This document shows, one piece after another, positions 34,550-41,928 of a stretch of DNA of 64,000 bases. This DNA is from Microbacterium sp. SY138 (GTDB lineage: Bacteria; Actinomycetota; Actinomycetes; Actinomycetales; Microbacteriaceae): contig NZ_CP155793.1 of assembly GCF_039729145.1 (NCBI RefSeq), positions 2,108,001 through 2,172,000 of the forward strand, written 5' to 3'. Positions within the stretch are counted from its first letter, which is position 1, and the number at the start of each line of letters is the position of its first letter. The notes under the pieces were generated by a model that worked only from the letters and a program-made list of their open reading frames with translations, did no database searches and was not told the DNA's origin. Made by a program: the position numbers and the translations under genes.

Positions 34550-35425
34550 GTGAGCCGCGCACAGACCGTTCGAGACCGCATCGTCGAACGCATCGAGGAG
34601 ACGGGGTTCGGCGCTCACGGGCTGCACGTCCGCGTCGCCACCGAGACCGCCGACCACCGCTGGACCGACGACGTGCGGGAGGACGTGCACTCCGTCGCAA
34701 AAGGCGTCTGCGTTCTGGCTGCGGGACTGGCCGCCGACGAGGGTGCGGTGTCGCTCGACATGCCCGTCGGCACGTACCTCCCCGGCTTCGAGCTGGGAGC
34801 TGGCGTCGAGGACGTCACGCTGCGGCACCTGCTCTCGATGACCAGCGGGATCGATCTGCCCTGGTCGGAGACTCTGATGACGGACTGGCCGGACCTCGCC
34901 CGCGAGTTCCTGCGACGCCCGTCGGGCGGACGGTCGTTCCAGTACTCGAACGCGAGCACGTACACCGCGATGACGGCGCTGGCCGCGCTAGTCGGAGACA
35001 TCGGCGACTATCTCGTCCCCCGTCTCTTCGACCCGCTCGGCATCATCGACGTGGAGTGGGAGCGCAGCCCTCAGGGTCGCATCGTCGCCGGAGGCGGGCT
35101 CTCTCTGCGCACCGAAGAGCTCTCCCGTCTCGGACTCCTGATCAGAGATCGCGGGGTGTGGGAGGGCCGACAGCTGATTGCCCCAGGATGGATCGACGCG
35201 ATGCACACGGAATGGCGGGTCGCCGGCGAGAGCACGGACTACGATCGCTACGCCCTTGCAGGATGGGGCGGGCCGGGGCCGGCGTGGAGACTTCACGGCG
35301 CCTACGGCCAGCTGCTCATCTTCCTCGACGACGCGGTGGTCACGATCACGGCAGACGATCACTTCGGCGCCGATGCCATCGCCGCGTTCGCGGTGGAGGC
35401 GCTCACGAGCACACACGAGCCGTGA
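34550..35425 (+). CDS. Serine hydrolase, class C beta-lactamase/esterase family
   Basis: 291 residues of the beta-lactamase-related (PF00144-type) fold. The S-x-x-K motif is SVAK at 48-51, the tyrosine motif YSN at 132-134, and DVTLRHLLSMTSGI (about 88-101) is the standard helix after it. There is no signal peptide, so the enzyme is cytoplasmic; an esterase or amide hydrolase role is more likely than antibiotic resistance. It is shorter than AmpC enzymes and lacks a clear KTG box (LHGAYG is in that place). GTG start at 34550, supported by TAACCT seven bases upstream. Convergent with efeB, four bases apart. Confidence 0.88.
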   Translation: MSRAQTVRDRIVERIEETGFGAHGLHVRVATETADHRWTDDVREDVHSVAKGVCVLAAGLAADEGAVSLDMPVGTYLPGFELGAGVEDVTLRHLLSMTSGIDLPWSETLMTDWPDLAREFLRRPSGGRSFQYSNASTYTAMTALAALVGDIGDYLVPRLFDPLGIIDVEWERSPQGRIVAGGGLSLRTEELSRLGLLIRDRGVWEGRQLIAPGWIDAMHTEWRVAGESTDYDRYALAGWGGPGPAWRLHGAYGQLLIFLDDAVVTITADDHFGADAIAAFAVEALTSTHEP

Positions 35426-35429
35426 CCGC

Positions 35430-36734
35430 TCAGGCGAACAGCCCGGCCCCCACGAAGGACCCCGGCTTCACCCCCGCCGGCACCGCCCAGATGCCCGAAC
35501 CGACGTGGCGGATGTACTCGTTCATGAGATCTGTCGACAACCGACGCTGCAGCGAGATGAACTGTGCAGGATCGCGCTGGTACGACAGGAAGAAGAGCCC
35601 GGCATCGAGGCGTCCGAGCGTGTTGTTCCCGTCGACGTAGTTGTAGCCGCGGCGGAGGATGCGGATGCCGTCGTTCTTCTCCGGATGCGCGAGACTCACG
35701 TGGCTGTTCGCGTCGATCGCCTTGCTGTGGAAGTCCGGTGTCGTGAACTCGTCTCCGCCGGAGAGCGGTGCACCCTCGCCCTTGTCCCGACCGATGATGG
35801 TGTCCTGCTCCGACAGGCGCACGCGGTCCCAGGTCTCGATGAGCATCGCGATCTTCCTGGCCACGAGGTAGGACCCGCCGGCCAGCCACGCCGGTTCGTC
35901 CTTCTCCGATACCCAGACGTGATCGCCGAGCGCCTCGGTGTCATCGGCCAGGATGTTCGCGGTGCCGTCCTTGAACCCGAAAAGATTGCGCGGCGTCGCC
36001 TGCGTCGCCGTCGTGCGCGACGTCTTGCCGAATCCCAGCTGCGACCAGCGCAGCCGAGCCCGGCCGAAGGCGATGCGGCTGAGGTTGCGGATCGCATGCA
36101 CCGCCACCTGCGGGTCGTCGGCGCAGGCCTGGATGCACAGGTCGCCGTGAGAGGTCTGCGGATCGAGATCGTCACCGAGGAACGCCGGGAGCCGTTCCAG
36201 CCCCGGGGGACGCTGCGCGGCGATCCCGTAGCGGTCGCCGTCCTCGTTCTCGAAGAGTCCCGGCCCGAAGCCGAACGTGATCGTGAGCCCGGCGGCGGGA
36301 AGCCCCAGCGCCTCCCCCGTGTCGTCCGGCGGCGCTTCGGCCGGCCCACCGACCGCACCCGTCGCACTGACTTCGAGGCCCTGCGCCATGCGGGAGGCCG
36401 CGTACGACCAGTCCTGCAGCAACGAGATGAGGTCGTCGCGATCCGTGCGCGGCATCATGTCGAAGCTGGCGAAATGCAGATGGTCCTGCACCGGAGTGGT
36501 GATGCCTGCCTGGTGATCGCCGAAGAACGCGTATGCGGAATGCGCGTCCTCCGCCGCACGCGCCCGCCCGAGCGCGACGCCGCCGGCGAGACCCGCACCG
36601 GCGCCGACCGCGAGGCCCGCGACGCCGCCCCCGATGGCCAGGCCGAGCAGGCCCCGCCTGCTCAAACCGGCAGGAGCGGACGCCGCGCCCATCGATGACT
36701 CTTCGGGTGCGGCATCCGCTTCTGGTTCGTTCAC
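35430..36734 (-). CDS. efeB: EfeB, Tat-exported deferrochelatase/peroxidase
   Basis: Dye-decolourising-type heme peroxidase that works with EfeU/EfeO in iron uptake. 434 residues. A twin-arginine signal, SRRGLLGL at 25-32 followed by a long Gly/Ala-rich hydrophobic run, directs folded export. The DyP motif GFKDG is at 253-257 and the heme-side NYVDG region is near the end. The GTG at 36734 was taken as start because it gives a complete Tat signal of normal length; the open frame runs much further upstream through efeO in another frame. It is the third gene of efeUOB, 32 bases after efeO. Confidence 0.94.
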   Translation of the reverse strand: MNEPEADAAPEESSMGAASAPAGLSRRGLLGLAIGGGVAGLAVGAGAGLAGGVALGRARAAEDAHSAYAFFGDHQAGITTPVQDHLHFASFDMMPRTDRDDLISLLQDWSYAASRMAQGLEVSATGAVGGPAEAPPDDTGEALGLPAAGLTITFGFGPGLFENEDGDRYGIAAQRPPGLERLPAFLGDDLDPQTSHGDLCIQACADDPQVAVHAIRNLSRIAFGRARLRWSQLGFGKTSRTTATQATPRNLFGFKDGTANILADDTEALGDHVWVSEKDEPAWLAGGSYLVARKIAMLIETWDRVRLSEQDTIIGRDKGEGAPLSGGDEFTTPDFHSKAIDANSHVSLAHPEKNDGIRILRRGYNYVDGNNTLGRLDAGLFFLSYQRDPAQFISLQRRLSTDLMNEYIRHVGSGIWAVPAGVKPGSFVGAGLFA

Positions 36735-36766
36735 GTCCGTGATGGTATCCCGTAGCGTGCGGCTGA

Positions 36767-37999
36767 TCAGTCGAGGACCGTGCTGGTGAGCTGCGAGAGC
36801 GGCTCGGCCAGAGCGTTGATCAGGTCGGTGAACTCGCGCTTGTCGGCCTCGGTCAGTTGCGAGTAGCCCACGAAGCCGTCGGCCAGCGAGCCGTGAGCCG
36901 CGAGAGATTCCTCGAGCGCGGTGTAACCCGACTCGATCTCCGCGACCAGAGCCTTCCCCTCGTCGCCCTGCGCGACGGCGAAGTCCTGCACGAGCGAGAA
37001 CGCCATCTTCGACCCTTCGACGTTCGCGGCGAAGTCGTAGAGGTCGGTCCCGGACCACCAGTCCTCCTCCCCGGAGATCTTCCCGGTCGCGACCTCGTCG
37101 AGCAGCGCGATGGCGCCGTTCGAGATGCCGCCGATGCCCTGGTCGTCGAGGGCGGTGGTGAAGTCGTCGGAGTGCACGTAGTCGTAGAGCTCCTGCACGT
37201 CGGCGAGCAGCAGATCGCCGTAGTCGGCGCGCTCCTCCGGCGTGGACGGCACCCAGTCCTGCCACGCGGGGGTCTCCCCGTCGGCGTTCAGCGCGTCCTG
37301 CGCCGGAACCCACAGGTCCTTCTCGATGCGGTGGAAGCCCGTCCAGTCCAGTCCTTCGGCGACGGCATCGACCTCGCGATAGTCGATCCGCGGGTCGAGG
37401 TCGCCCAGCGCCTCGGCGACCGGCTCGATGCGCTCGTAGAACGCGCGGGTCTGCGGGAAGAGCGTGCGCGCGGTCTCGTCGTCACCGGACTCGTAGGCGG
37501 CGACGAAGTCCTCGACTGCGGGGACGAGCTGACCGACCTGGTCCTTCACGAACGCACCGTAGAGGTCGACGGCCTTCTGCTTCTGCTCGGCGTCTGGACC
37601 TTCCACCGCGACGCGATCCCCGGTCACGGTGAACGCGGTCTTCCCCACGCCATCGCCGATCATCCCCGGCTTGCAGAGAGTGAAGTAGTCACCGGGCTGT
37701 GCGACGACCGTGAGCGTGCGCGAGGCGGCCGGCGCGATGTTCTCGACCTCGCCGACGATCCGGAGGCCGTCGTCTGCGAGGAGGTAGAACTCCGTGACCT
37801 GAGCGGTGTCGTTCTTGACGTTGAAGGTCAGGGTCCCGCTCTTCGCGGTCGCCGCGGAGACCGCGCAGTCGCTGTCGGTCGAGGAGACGTCGAAGGCCGC
37901 GGTGGCTCCGGCGTCGCTCTTCGCGACGCAGCCGCTCAGGACGAGAACCGCGGCGCCGGTGGCTGCCAGCGCCCCCAGGATCCGGTGCGAGGTGGTCAT
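36767..37999 (-). CDS. efeO: EfeO, iron-uptake lipoprotein with cupredoxin and M75 domains
   Basis: 410 residues. A lipoprotein signal ends in LSGC (Cys24). Residues about 30-130 form the cupredoxin-like domain and about 145-405 the M75 peptidase/imelysin-type metal-binding domain, with the HxxE motif in GFHRIEKDLW. It is thought to bind and oxidise or hand iron to the EfeU channel. The ATG overlaps the efeU stop by four bases (ATGA). Together with EfeB this is a full elemental ferrous or heme-derived iron system, controlled by an IdeR-like site upstream of efeU. Confidence 0.95.
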   Translation of the reverse strand: MTTSHRILGALAATGAAVLVLSGCVAKSDAGATAAFDVSSTDSDCAVSAATAKSGTLTFNVKNDTAQVTEFYLLADDGLRIVGEVENIAPAASRTLTVVAQPGDYFTLCKPGMIGDGVGKTAFTVTGDRVAVEGPDAEQKQKAVDLYGAFVKDQVGQLVPAVEDFVAAYESGDDETARTLFPQTRAFYERIEPVAEALGDLDPRIDYREVDAVAEGLDWTGFHRIEKDLWVPAQDALNADGETPAWQDWVPSTPEERADYGDLLLADVQELYDYVHSDDFTTALDDQGIGGISNGAIALLDEVATGKISGEEDWWSGTDLYDFAANVEGSKMAFSLVQDFAVAQGDEGKALVAEIESGYTALEESLAAHGSLADGFVGYSQLTEADKREFTDLINALAEPLSQLTSTVLD

Positions 38000-38958
38000 G
38001 CTGCTCCTTGTGGTGAGAGGGAGGGAGATTCAGACGAGGGCTCCGTCGGGTCCTGCGGCTCCGTCGGGTCCTGCGGCTTCGACGGGCGCTTCGAGCGGAG
38101 TCCGCGGACGTAGAGCCATCCGACGACGGAGATGTACGCGACCCAGGCGACGACCTGCATCCAGGTCATCGCGGGCATGAAGCCGACCGTCGCCTGCAGA
38201 ATCGATGCGAGGGGGCCACCGGGAGCGATCGTCGCCGAGACGTCGAACGCCCACCCGAACGGGAAGGCGGCCCATCCGACAGCCACGCCGCCGGTCACGG
38301 CATCGATCGGTGCCAGCGCGGTGAACGGCCCGGGAAGCACACCGGCCTCCTGCAGATCCATCAGCGCGTAGGCGAGCACGCCGGCCGCGACGATCACGAG
38401 GAACCCGCCGGTCCAGGCGAAGAAGCGACGCAGATCGAGTCGCAGCGCACCGCGGGAGATCAGCCATCCGACGACCACGGCCGTGAGGAGCCCGAGCAGG
38501 GCGCCCATCAGCGCCGAGGGTGCGTCGCCGAAAGACTGGACCATCGACCACAGCAGCAGCGTCGTCTCGATGCCCTCTCGGGCGACGGACACGAAGCCGA
38601 TCGCGATGAGCGCCCACAGGCCGCCGGCAGTGAGGGCGCGGTCGATGCCACCCTCCAGCGTCGCCTTCATGCTGCGCCCGGCCCGCTGCATCCAGAAGAT
38701 CATCCAGGTCACCATCGCGACGGCGAGCAGCGACAGGCCGCCACCGATCAGCTCCTGCGCCTGGAACGTGAGTTCGTAGGCCCCGAAGGTGAGCACCGCG
38801 CCGATGCCGAGAGCCAGTGCGATCGCGAGTCCGACGCCCGCCCACATCTTCGGGAGGGCGTCCTGCCGTCCGAGACGACGGAGGTAGGCGACGAGGATGC
38901 CGACGACGAGTGCGGCTTCGAGGCCCTCGCGGAGCCCGATGAGAAAAGTGGCGAGCAC
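37996..38958 (-). CDS. efeU: EfeU, FTR1-family iron permease
   Basis: 320 residues with seven membrane segments. Two REGLE-type iron-binding motifs are present: REGLEAAL near residues 10-17 and REGIETTLL near 125-133, both needed in Ftr1/EfeU channels. The C-terminal tail is Pro/Ser/Glu-rich and contains a repeated KPQDPTEPQDPTEP stretch. Start is GTG at 38958, which gives the conserved N-terminal FLIGLREGLEA. A perfect 18-base IdeR/DtxR-like palindrome lies 28 bases upstream. Confidence 0.94.
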   Translation of the reverse strand: MLATFLIGLREGLEAALVVGILVAYLRRLGRQDALPKMWAGVGLAIALALGIGAVLTFGAYELTFQAQELIGGGLSLLAVAMVTWMIFWMQRAGRSMKATLEGGIDRALTAGGLWALIAIGFVSVAREGIETTLLLWSMVQSFGDAPSALMGALLGLLTAVVVGWLISRGALRLDLRRFFAWTGGFLVIVAAGVLAYALMDLQEAGVLPGPFTALAPIDAVTGGVAVGWAAFPFGWAFDVSATIAPGGPLASILQATVGFMPAMTWMQVVAWVAYISVVGWLYVRGLRSKRPSKPQDPTEPQDPTEPSSESPSLSPQGAA

Positions 38959-38985
38959 GGAAGAACACTCTCTGGCGGTGACTGA

Positions 38986-39003
38986 GGTAAGGCAGCCCTT
39001 ACC
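38986..39003. promoter_or_regulatory. IdeR/DtxR-type iron box of efeUOB
   Basis: GGTAAGG-CAGC-CCTTACC, perfect 7-base arms, resembles the TTAGGTTAGGCTAACCTAA consensus. Its place just upstream of efeU fits iron-dependent repression. The regulator gene is not in the window. Confidence 0.7.
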
Positions 39004-39096
39004 GAGGAGACTCTAGCACCGAGATCGACGTCCACCGCACACGAGGGACGGAAGTAACGGAGCGCAACACAGGATCCCACCCCGGTCGACGCGACG

Positions 39097-39102
39097 TAGC
39101 CT
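39097..39102 (+). promoter_or_regulatory. -10 element of the dioxygenase gene (leaderless)
   Basis: TAGCCT six bases before the ATG at 39109. Confidence 0.65.
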
Positions 39103-39108
39103 CGGTCC

Positions 39109-40113
39109 ATGGCTGAACTCTCGCTCCCCATTCTCGACCTCTCCCAGCTCGACGAAAGCCCCGAGGCCGCGGCACGATTCCGCGACGACCTGCGGGCGGC
39201 GACCCACGACGTCGGCTTCTTCTACCTCACCGGCACCGGGATCTCCCCCGCGCTCGAGGCACGGCTCCACCGGGCCGCCCTGGACTTCTTCGCCCTCCCC
39301 GAAGAGGACAAGCTGGCCATCGAGAACGTGAACAGCCCGCACTTCCGCGGCTACACGCGCATCGGCGGAGAACGCACCCAGGGGAAGGTCGACTGGCGCG
39401 AGCAGATCGACATCGGCCCCGAGCGCGAACCCGTCGACGACGGCCCCGCCTTCAACCGCCTCATCGGGCCGAACCTCTGGCCGTCGGCGCAGCCCGAGCT
39501 GCAGGATGTCGTGGCCGAGTGGCACGAGACCCTGTCCGAGGTCGCTCGCAAACTGCTGCGCGCCTGGGCCCAGACCCTCGGCGCCGACGAGTCCTACTTC
39601 GACGAGCACTTCGGCGAGCCGTCGACCCTCATCAAGATCGTCCGCTATCCCGGAACGCACGAACCAGAGCCTCAGCAGGGCGTCGGTGCGCACAAGGACT
39701 CCGGCGTGCTCACCCTCCTCTGGGTGGAGCCGGGCAAGGGCGGTCTGCAGGTCGAACGCGACGGCACGTGGGTCGACGCTCCCCCGGTGCCCGGAGCTTT
39801 CGTCGTGAACATCGGCGAGCTGCTGGAGTACGCGACGGGCGGGTACCTCAAAGCGACGAACCACCGGGTGGTCTCGCCGCAGGCACCGGACGAGCGGATC
39901 TCAATCCCGTTCTTCTTCAACCCTGCGCTCGACAAGCGGCTGCCCCTGATCGCGCTGCCCGAGGAGCTGGCCGCCGAAGCGAACGGGGTGACCGATGACC
40001 CGAGCAATCCCATCCACGCGCTCTACGGCGAGAACGCCCTCAAGTCACGCCTGCGCGCCCACCCGGATGTCGCCGCGATCCACCACGCCGACCTCGTGAA
40101 CGCGCCCGCCTGA
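39109..40113 (+). CDS. Isopenicillin-N-synthase-family 2-oxoglutarate/Fe(II) dioxygenase
   Basis: 334 residues with the N-terminal DIOX_N region and a C-terminal jelly-roll. Iron ligands are H195 and D197 (HKD) and H252 (NHR); the 2-oxoglutarate-binding R263 and S265 are in RISIPFF. This set argues for a 2-oxoglutarate-using oxygenase, not true isopenicillin N synthase. Substrate unknown; there is no biosynthetic cluster around it. TAGCCT lies six bases before the ATG. It is divergent from efeU and convergent with the small repressor gene at 40122. Confidence 0.9.
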   Translation: MAELSLPILDLSQLDESPEAAARFRDDLRAATHDVGFFYLTGTGISPALEARLHRAALDFFALPEEDKLAIENVNSPHFRGYTRIGGERTQGKVDWREQIDIGPEREPVDDGPAFNRLIGPNLWPSAQPELQDVVAEWHETLSEVARKLLRAWAQTLGADESYFDEHFGEPSTLIKIVRYPGTHEPEPQQGVGAHKDSGVLTLLWVEPGKGGLQVERDGTWVDAPPVPGAFVVNIGELLEYATGGYLKATNHRVVSPQAPDERISIPFFFNPALDKRLPLIALPEELAAEANGVTDDPSNPIHALYGENALKSRLRAHPDVAAIHHADLVNAPA

Positions 40114-40121
40114 CGCACGGG

Positions 40122-40451
40122 TCACAACTCCTGCCTGCCGCCGAGAGCGACGATCTGCCGGAGCGCCTGGAGGTGGGCCGCGAAAGCATCGCGGCCCGCC
40201 TTCGTCGAACGCACCCACGTGCGCGTGCGACCCCCGACGACGCCCTTGCGCGCGAGCACGTATTCCGCGGTCTGCAGGTGCGCGATCGCCTTGCTCAGCG
40301 GCGAATCACCACATTGGAGGATGTCGCGGAGCGCCGGGAAGTCGAACTCCATGCCGTCGCCGAGCGCGGCCATCAACGAGAAGCGGATCGGTGAGGCGAA
40401 GTTGTCGTCCAGCTGCGTGCGCGGGTGCGGCCGGAACCCCGCCTCAGCCAC
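40122..40451 (-). CDS. Winged-helix transcriptional regulator (PadR/ArsR-like small repressor)
   Basis: 109 residues with a single winged-helix domain: FASPIRFSLMAALGDGMEFDFPALRDILQCGDSPLSKAIAHL, then a wing with YVLARKGVVGGRTRTWVRSTKAGRDAF. It matches the winged-helix DNA-binding family (PF13601 type) that pairs with membrane proteins. Its start overlaps the end of the membrane protein gene by eight bases, so the two are one operon. The palindromic pair upstream of that operon is the obvious autoregulatory target. Inducer unknown. Confidence 0.87.
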   Translation of the reverse strand: MAEAGFRPHPRTQLDDNFASPIRFSLMAALGDGMEFDFPALRDILQCGDSPLSKAIAHLQTAEYVLARKGVVGGRTRTWVRSTKAGRDAFAAHLQALRQIVALGGRQEL

Positions 40452-41313
40452 GACCCTCCCGCCCCGGAACGAACGACACCAGGACGAAGAGCACGATCAC
40501 GACGACACCTCCGACGACACCGGCGAGCCCCGATGCGCTGCCCCCTCCTCCCCCCAGCACGAGAGCCACAGGGATGCCTGCCGCGAGCAAGAATGCCGCC
40601 ACATGCGGCCACCGCCAGGAAGCACCGATGGCGGGAAGCCCGACGGGTGTGTTGAAGGCGACGATCCAGGCGAGGAGAACCAGCATCACCAGCAGGGTGA
40701 TCACGCTGCGCAGCACATCGTCCGGCGCCCCCGCGAGCATGGTCAGCACGCCGAGAGCGACGCCGAGGAGCAGGGTCCCCCATCGGATCGGAGCGGGCAG
40801 GGTGACCCGCGGAGGCCGCGGGGACCGAGAATCTCCGGCCGCGCGGAACAGCTGGACCACGCCGTAACCGCCGATACCCACCAGGACTATGCCCGCGGGG
40901 ATCAGCACGACGCCGACCGGGAGACCGGGATCCAACGCGACGAGACCGAACACGACGACAGCGCCGACGAGAACCACGACTTCGCCGAGGATGAGCGGCC
41001 ACCGGGAAGCGCTCCAGCGCCACTGCATCCCGTTGCGTTGCGCCATCCCGCTCGCCAGCTGCCCCCACACCAGAAAGGTGAACAGGATCACCTGGGAGGC
41101 GAGGACATCGCTCTGCCGGAGGACGAGCGCGAACGCGACGAGATACCCGGCCGTGATCACCGCATTGGCGATCTGGAGCCCGGCGAGCGCACGTCGGTCG
41201 ACGGCGCGGCCTCGGCGCTCCACCACCGCGTCCGCTGCGGCCAGATACCGGCGCGCGATGTCGGCATCCGGCGGCACGAGAGCGTCGTGACCGGGAATCG
41301 GCTTCTGCTGCAT
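40444..41313 (-). CDS. Integral membrane protein paired with a winged-helix repressor
   Basis: 289 residues. A 50-residue cytoplasmic N-terminus (ADIARRYLAAADAVVERRGRA) is followed by about eight membrane helices with glycine-rich parts. No named family is recognised with certainty; the pattern resembles uncharacterised actinobacterial membrane proteins encoded with small winged-helix regulators. GGGAGG lies about six bases before the ATG at 41313, so the 33 upstream codons, which run through the operators, are not translated. Two identical-type palindromes at 41329-41367 sit in the promoter, predicting tight control by the downstream regulator. Function not known. Confidence 0.82.
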   Translation of the reverse strand: MQQKPIPGHDALVPPDADIARRYLAAADAVVERRGRAVDRRALAGLQIANAVITAGYLVAFALVLRQSDVLASQVILFTFLVWGQLASGMAQRNGMQWRWSASRWPLILGEVVVLVGAVVVFGLVALDPGLPVGVVLIPAGIVLVGIGGYGVVQLFRAAGDSRSPRPPRVTLPAPIRWGTLLLGVALGVLTMLAGAPDDVLRSVITLLVMLVLLAWIVAFNTPVGLPAIGASWRWPHVAAFLLAAGIPVALVLGGGGGSASGLAGVVGGVVVIVLFVLVSFVPGREGRG

Positions 41314-41328
41314 GTCGGGCCTCCCCCA

Positions 41329-41344
41329 CTTTCCTTGTGGAAAG
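41329..41344. promoter_or_regulatory. Operator copy 1, CTTTCC-N4-GGAAAG
   Basis: Perfect 6-base palindrome arms around TTGT, 16 bases before the membrane protein start. It occurs with a second copy whose centre is 23 bases away. Confidence 0.7.
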
Positions 41345-41351
41345 CTCTCTA

Positions 41352-41367
41352 CTTTCCTATCGGAAAG
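41352..41367. promoter_or_regulatory. Operator copy 2, CTTTCC-N4-GGAAAG
   Basis: Same arms as copy 1 with centre TATC. The flanking bases (A before, GC after) are also shared. Two sites 23 bases apart lie on nearly the same face of the helix. Confidence 0.7.
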
Positions 41368-41397
41368 CGAGTGGGGAATCAACCCTCGGACATGACG

Positions 41398-41426
41398 AAG
41401 GCCGCCCCACACCGTGGGGCGGCCTT
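41398..41426 (-). terminator. Terminator of rpsO
   Basis: AAGGCCGCCCCAC and GTGGGGCGGCCTT, perfect 13-base arms around a 3-base loop, 43 bases after the rpsO stop. Confidence 0.8.
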
Positions 41427-41468
41427 CTCAAGAATGTTCTGCGCGATTGAACGCAGGATCGCAGTGCC

Positions 41469-41738
41469 TTAGCGGCGGAGTCCGAGACGCTCGATCAGCG
41501 AGCGGTAGCGCGCGATGTCGATGTCCTGGAGGTAGCCGAGCAGACGACGGCGCTGACCGACGAGCAGGAACAGCCCACGACGCGAGTGGTGGTCGTGCTT
41601 GTGCTCCTTGAGGTGCTCGGTGAGGTCCTTGATGCGCTGCGTCAGCATTGCGACCTGCACCTCGGGGGATCCGGTGTCACCGGGGTGCGTCGCGTACTCT
41701 TCGATGATCGCCTTCTTGACGTCTGCTTCCAGTGCCAT
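41469..41738 (-). CDS. rpsO: 30S ribosomal protein S15
   Basis: 89 residues, standard length. The S15 pattern is complete: [23 protein letters not shown], then [28 protein letters not shown] and [16 protein letters not shown]. It binds 16S rRNA at the central domain junction. The ATG at 41738 is chosen over an upstream frame extension. It lies between ribF (58 kb) and pnp (21.8 kb) in the ancestral order but is separated from both by cargo genes; it has its own strong terminator and so is now a single-gene unit. Confidence 0.99.
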   Translation of the reverse strand: MALEADVKKAIIEEYATHPGDTGSPEVQVAMLTQRIKDLTEHLKEHKHDHHSRRGLFLLVGQRRRLLGYLQDIDIARYRSLIERLGLRR

Positions 41739-41892
41739 AGATTCGATCCCCTCTCTGCTTGTTGCGCGGCGCCCGACGCCTGATACGTGGGCTCTCTTTA
41801 TCCGCGGCCGATCAAACGGCAACCTGACGAGTCTACCAGCCGACGACCGCCCTCGGTGACACCGGCGGCGGAGCGAGTCCGTCAGGGTCAAC

Positions 41893-41898
41893 TAGTCT
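41893..41898 (+). promoter_or_regulatory. -10 element upstream of the MFS gene
   Basis: TAGTCT six bases before a GTG at 41905 that opens a seven-codon reading frame in front of the MFS gene. Confidence 0.55.
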
Positions 41899-41904
41899 CG
41901 AAAC

Positions 41905-41928
41905 GTGCAGAAGAAGTTCGAGGAGTGA
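41905..41928 (+). CDS. Possible seven-residue leaderless leader peptide
   Basis: GTG CAG AAG AAG TTC GAG GAG TGA would encode MQKKFEE. It starts six bases after a TAGTCT hexamer, exactly like the leaderless genes of this window, and its TGA overlaps the GTG start of the MFS gene (GTGA). A terminating ribosome could restart on the MFS gene. The frame is too short to prove; it could be chance. Confidence 0.35.
   Translation: MQKKFEE

Noticed and set aside
34550..35425. A class C beta-lactamase resistance gene
   Set aside because: No signal peptide, shorter than AmpC, and no KTG box; an intracellular esterase or amidase is a safer call.
39109..40113. A true isopenicillin N synthase and a beta-lactam cluster
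   Set aside because: The residues fit 2-oxoglutarate use and there are no non-ribosomal synthetase or tailoring genes in the window.
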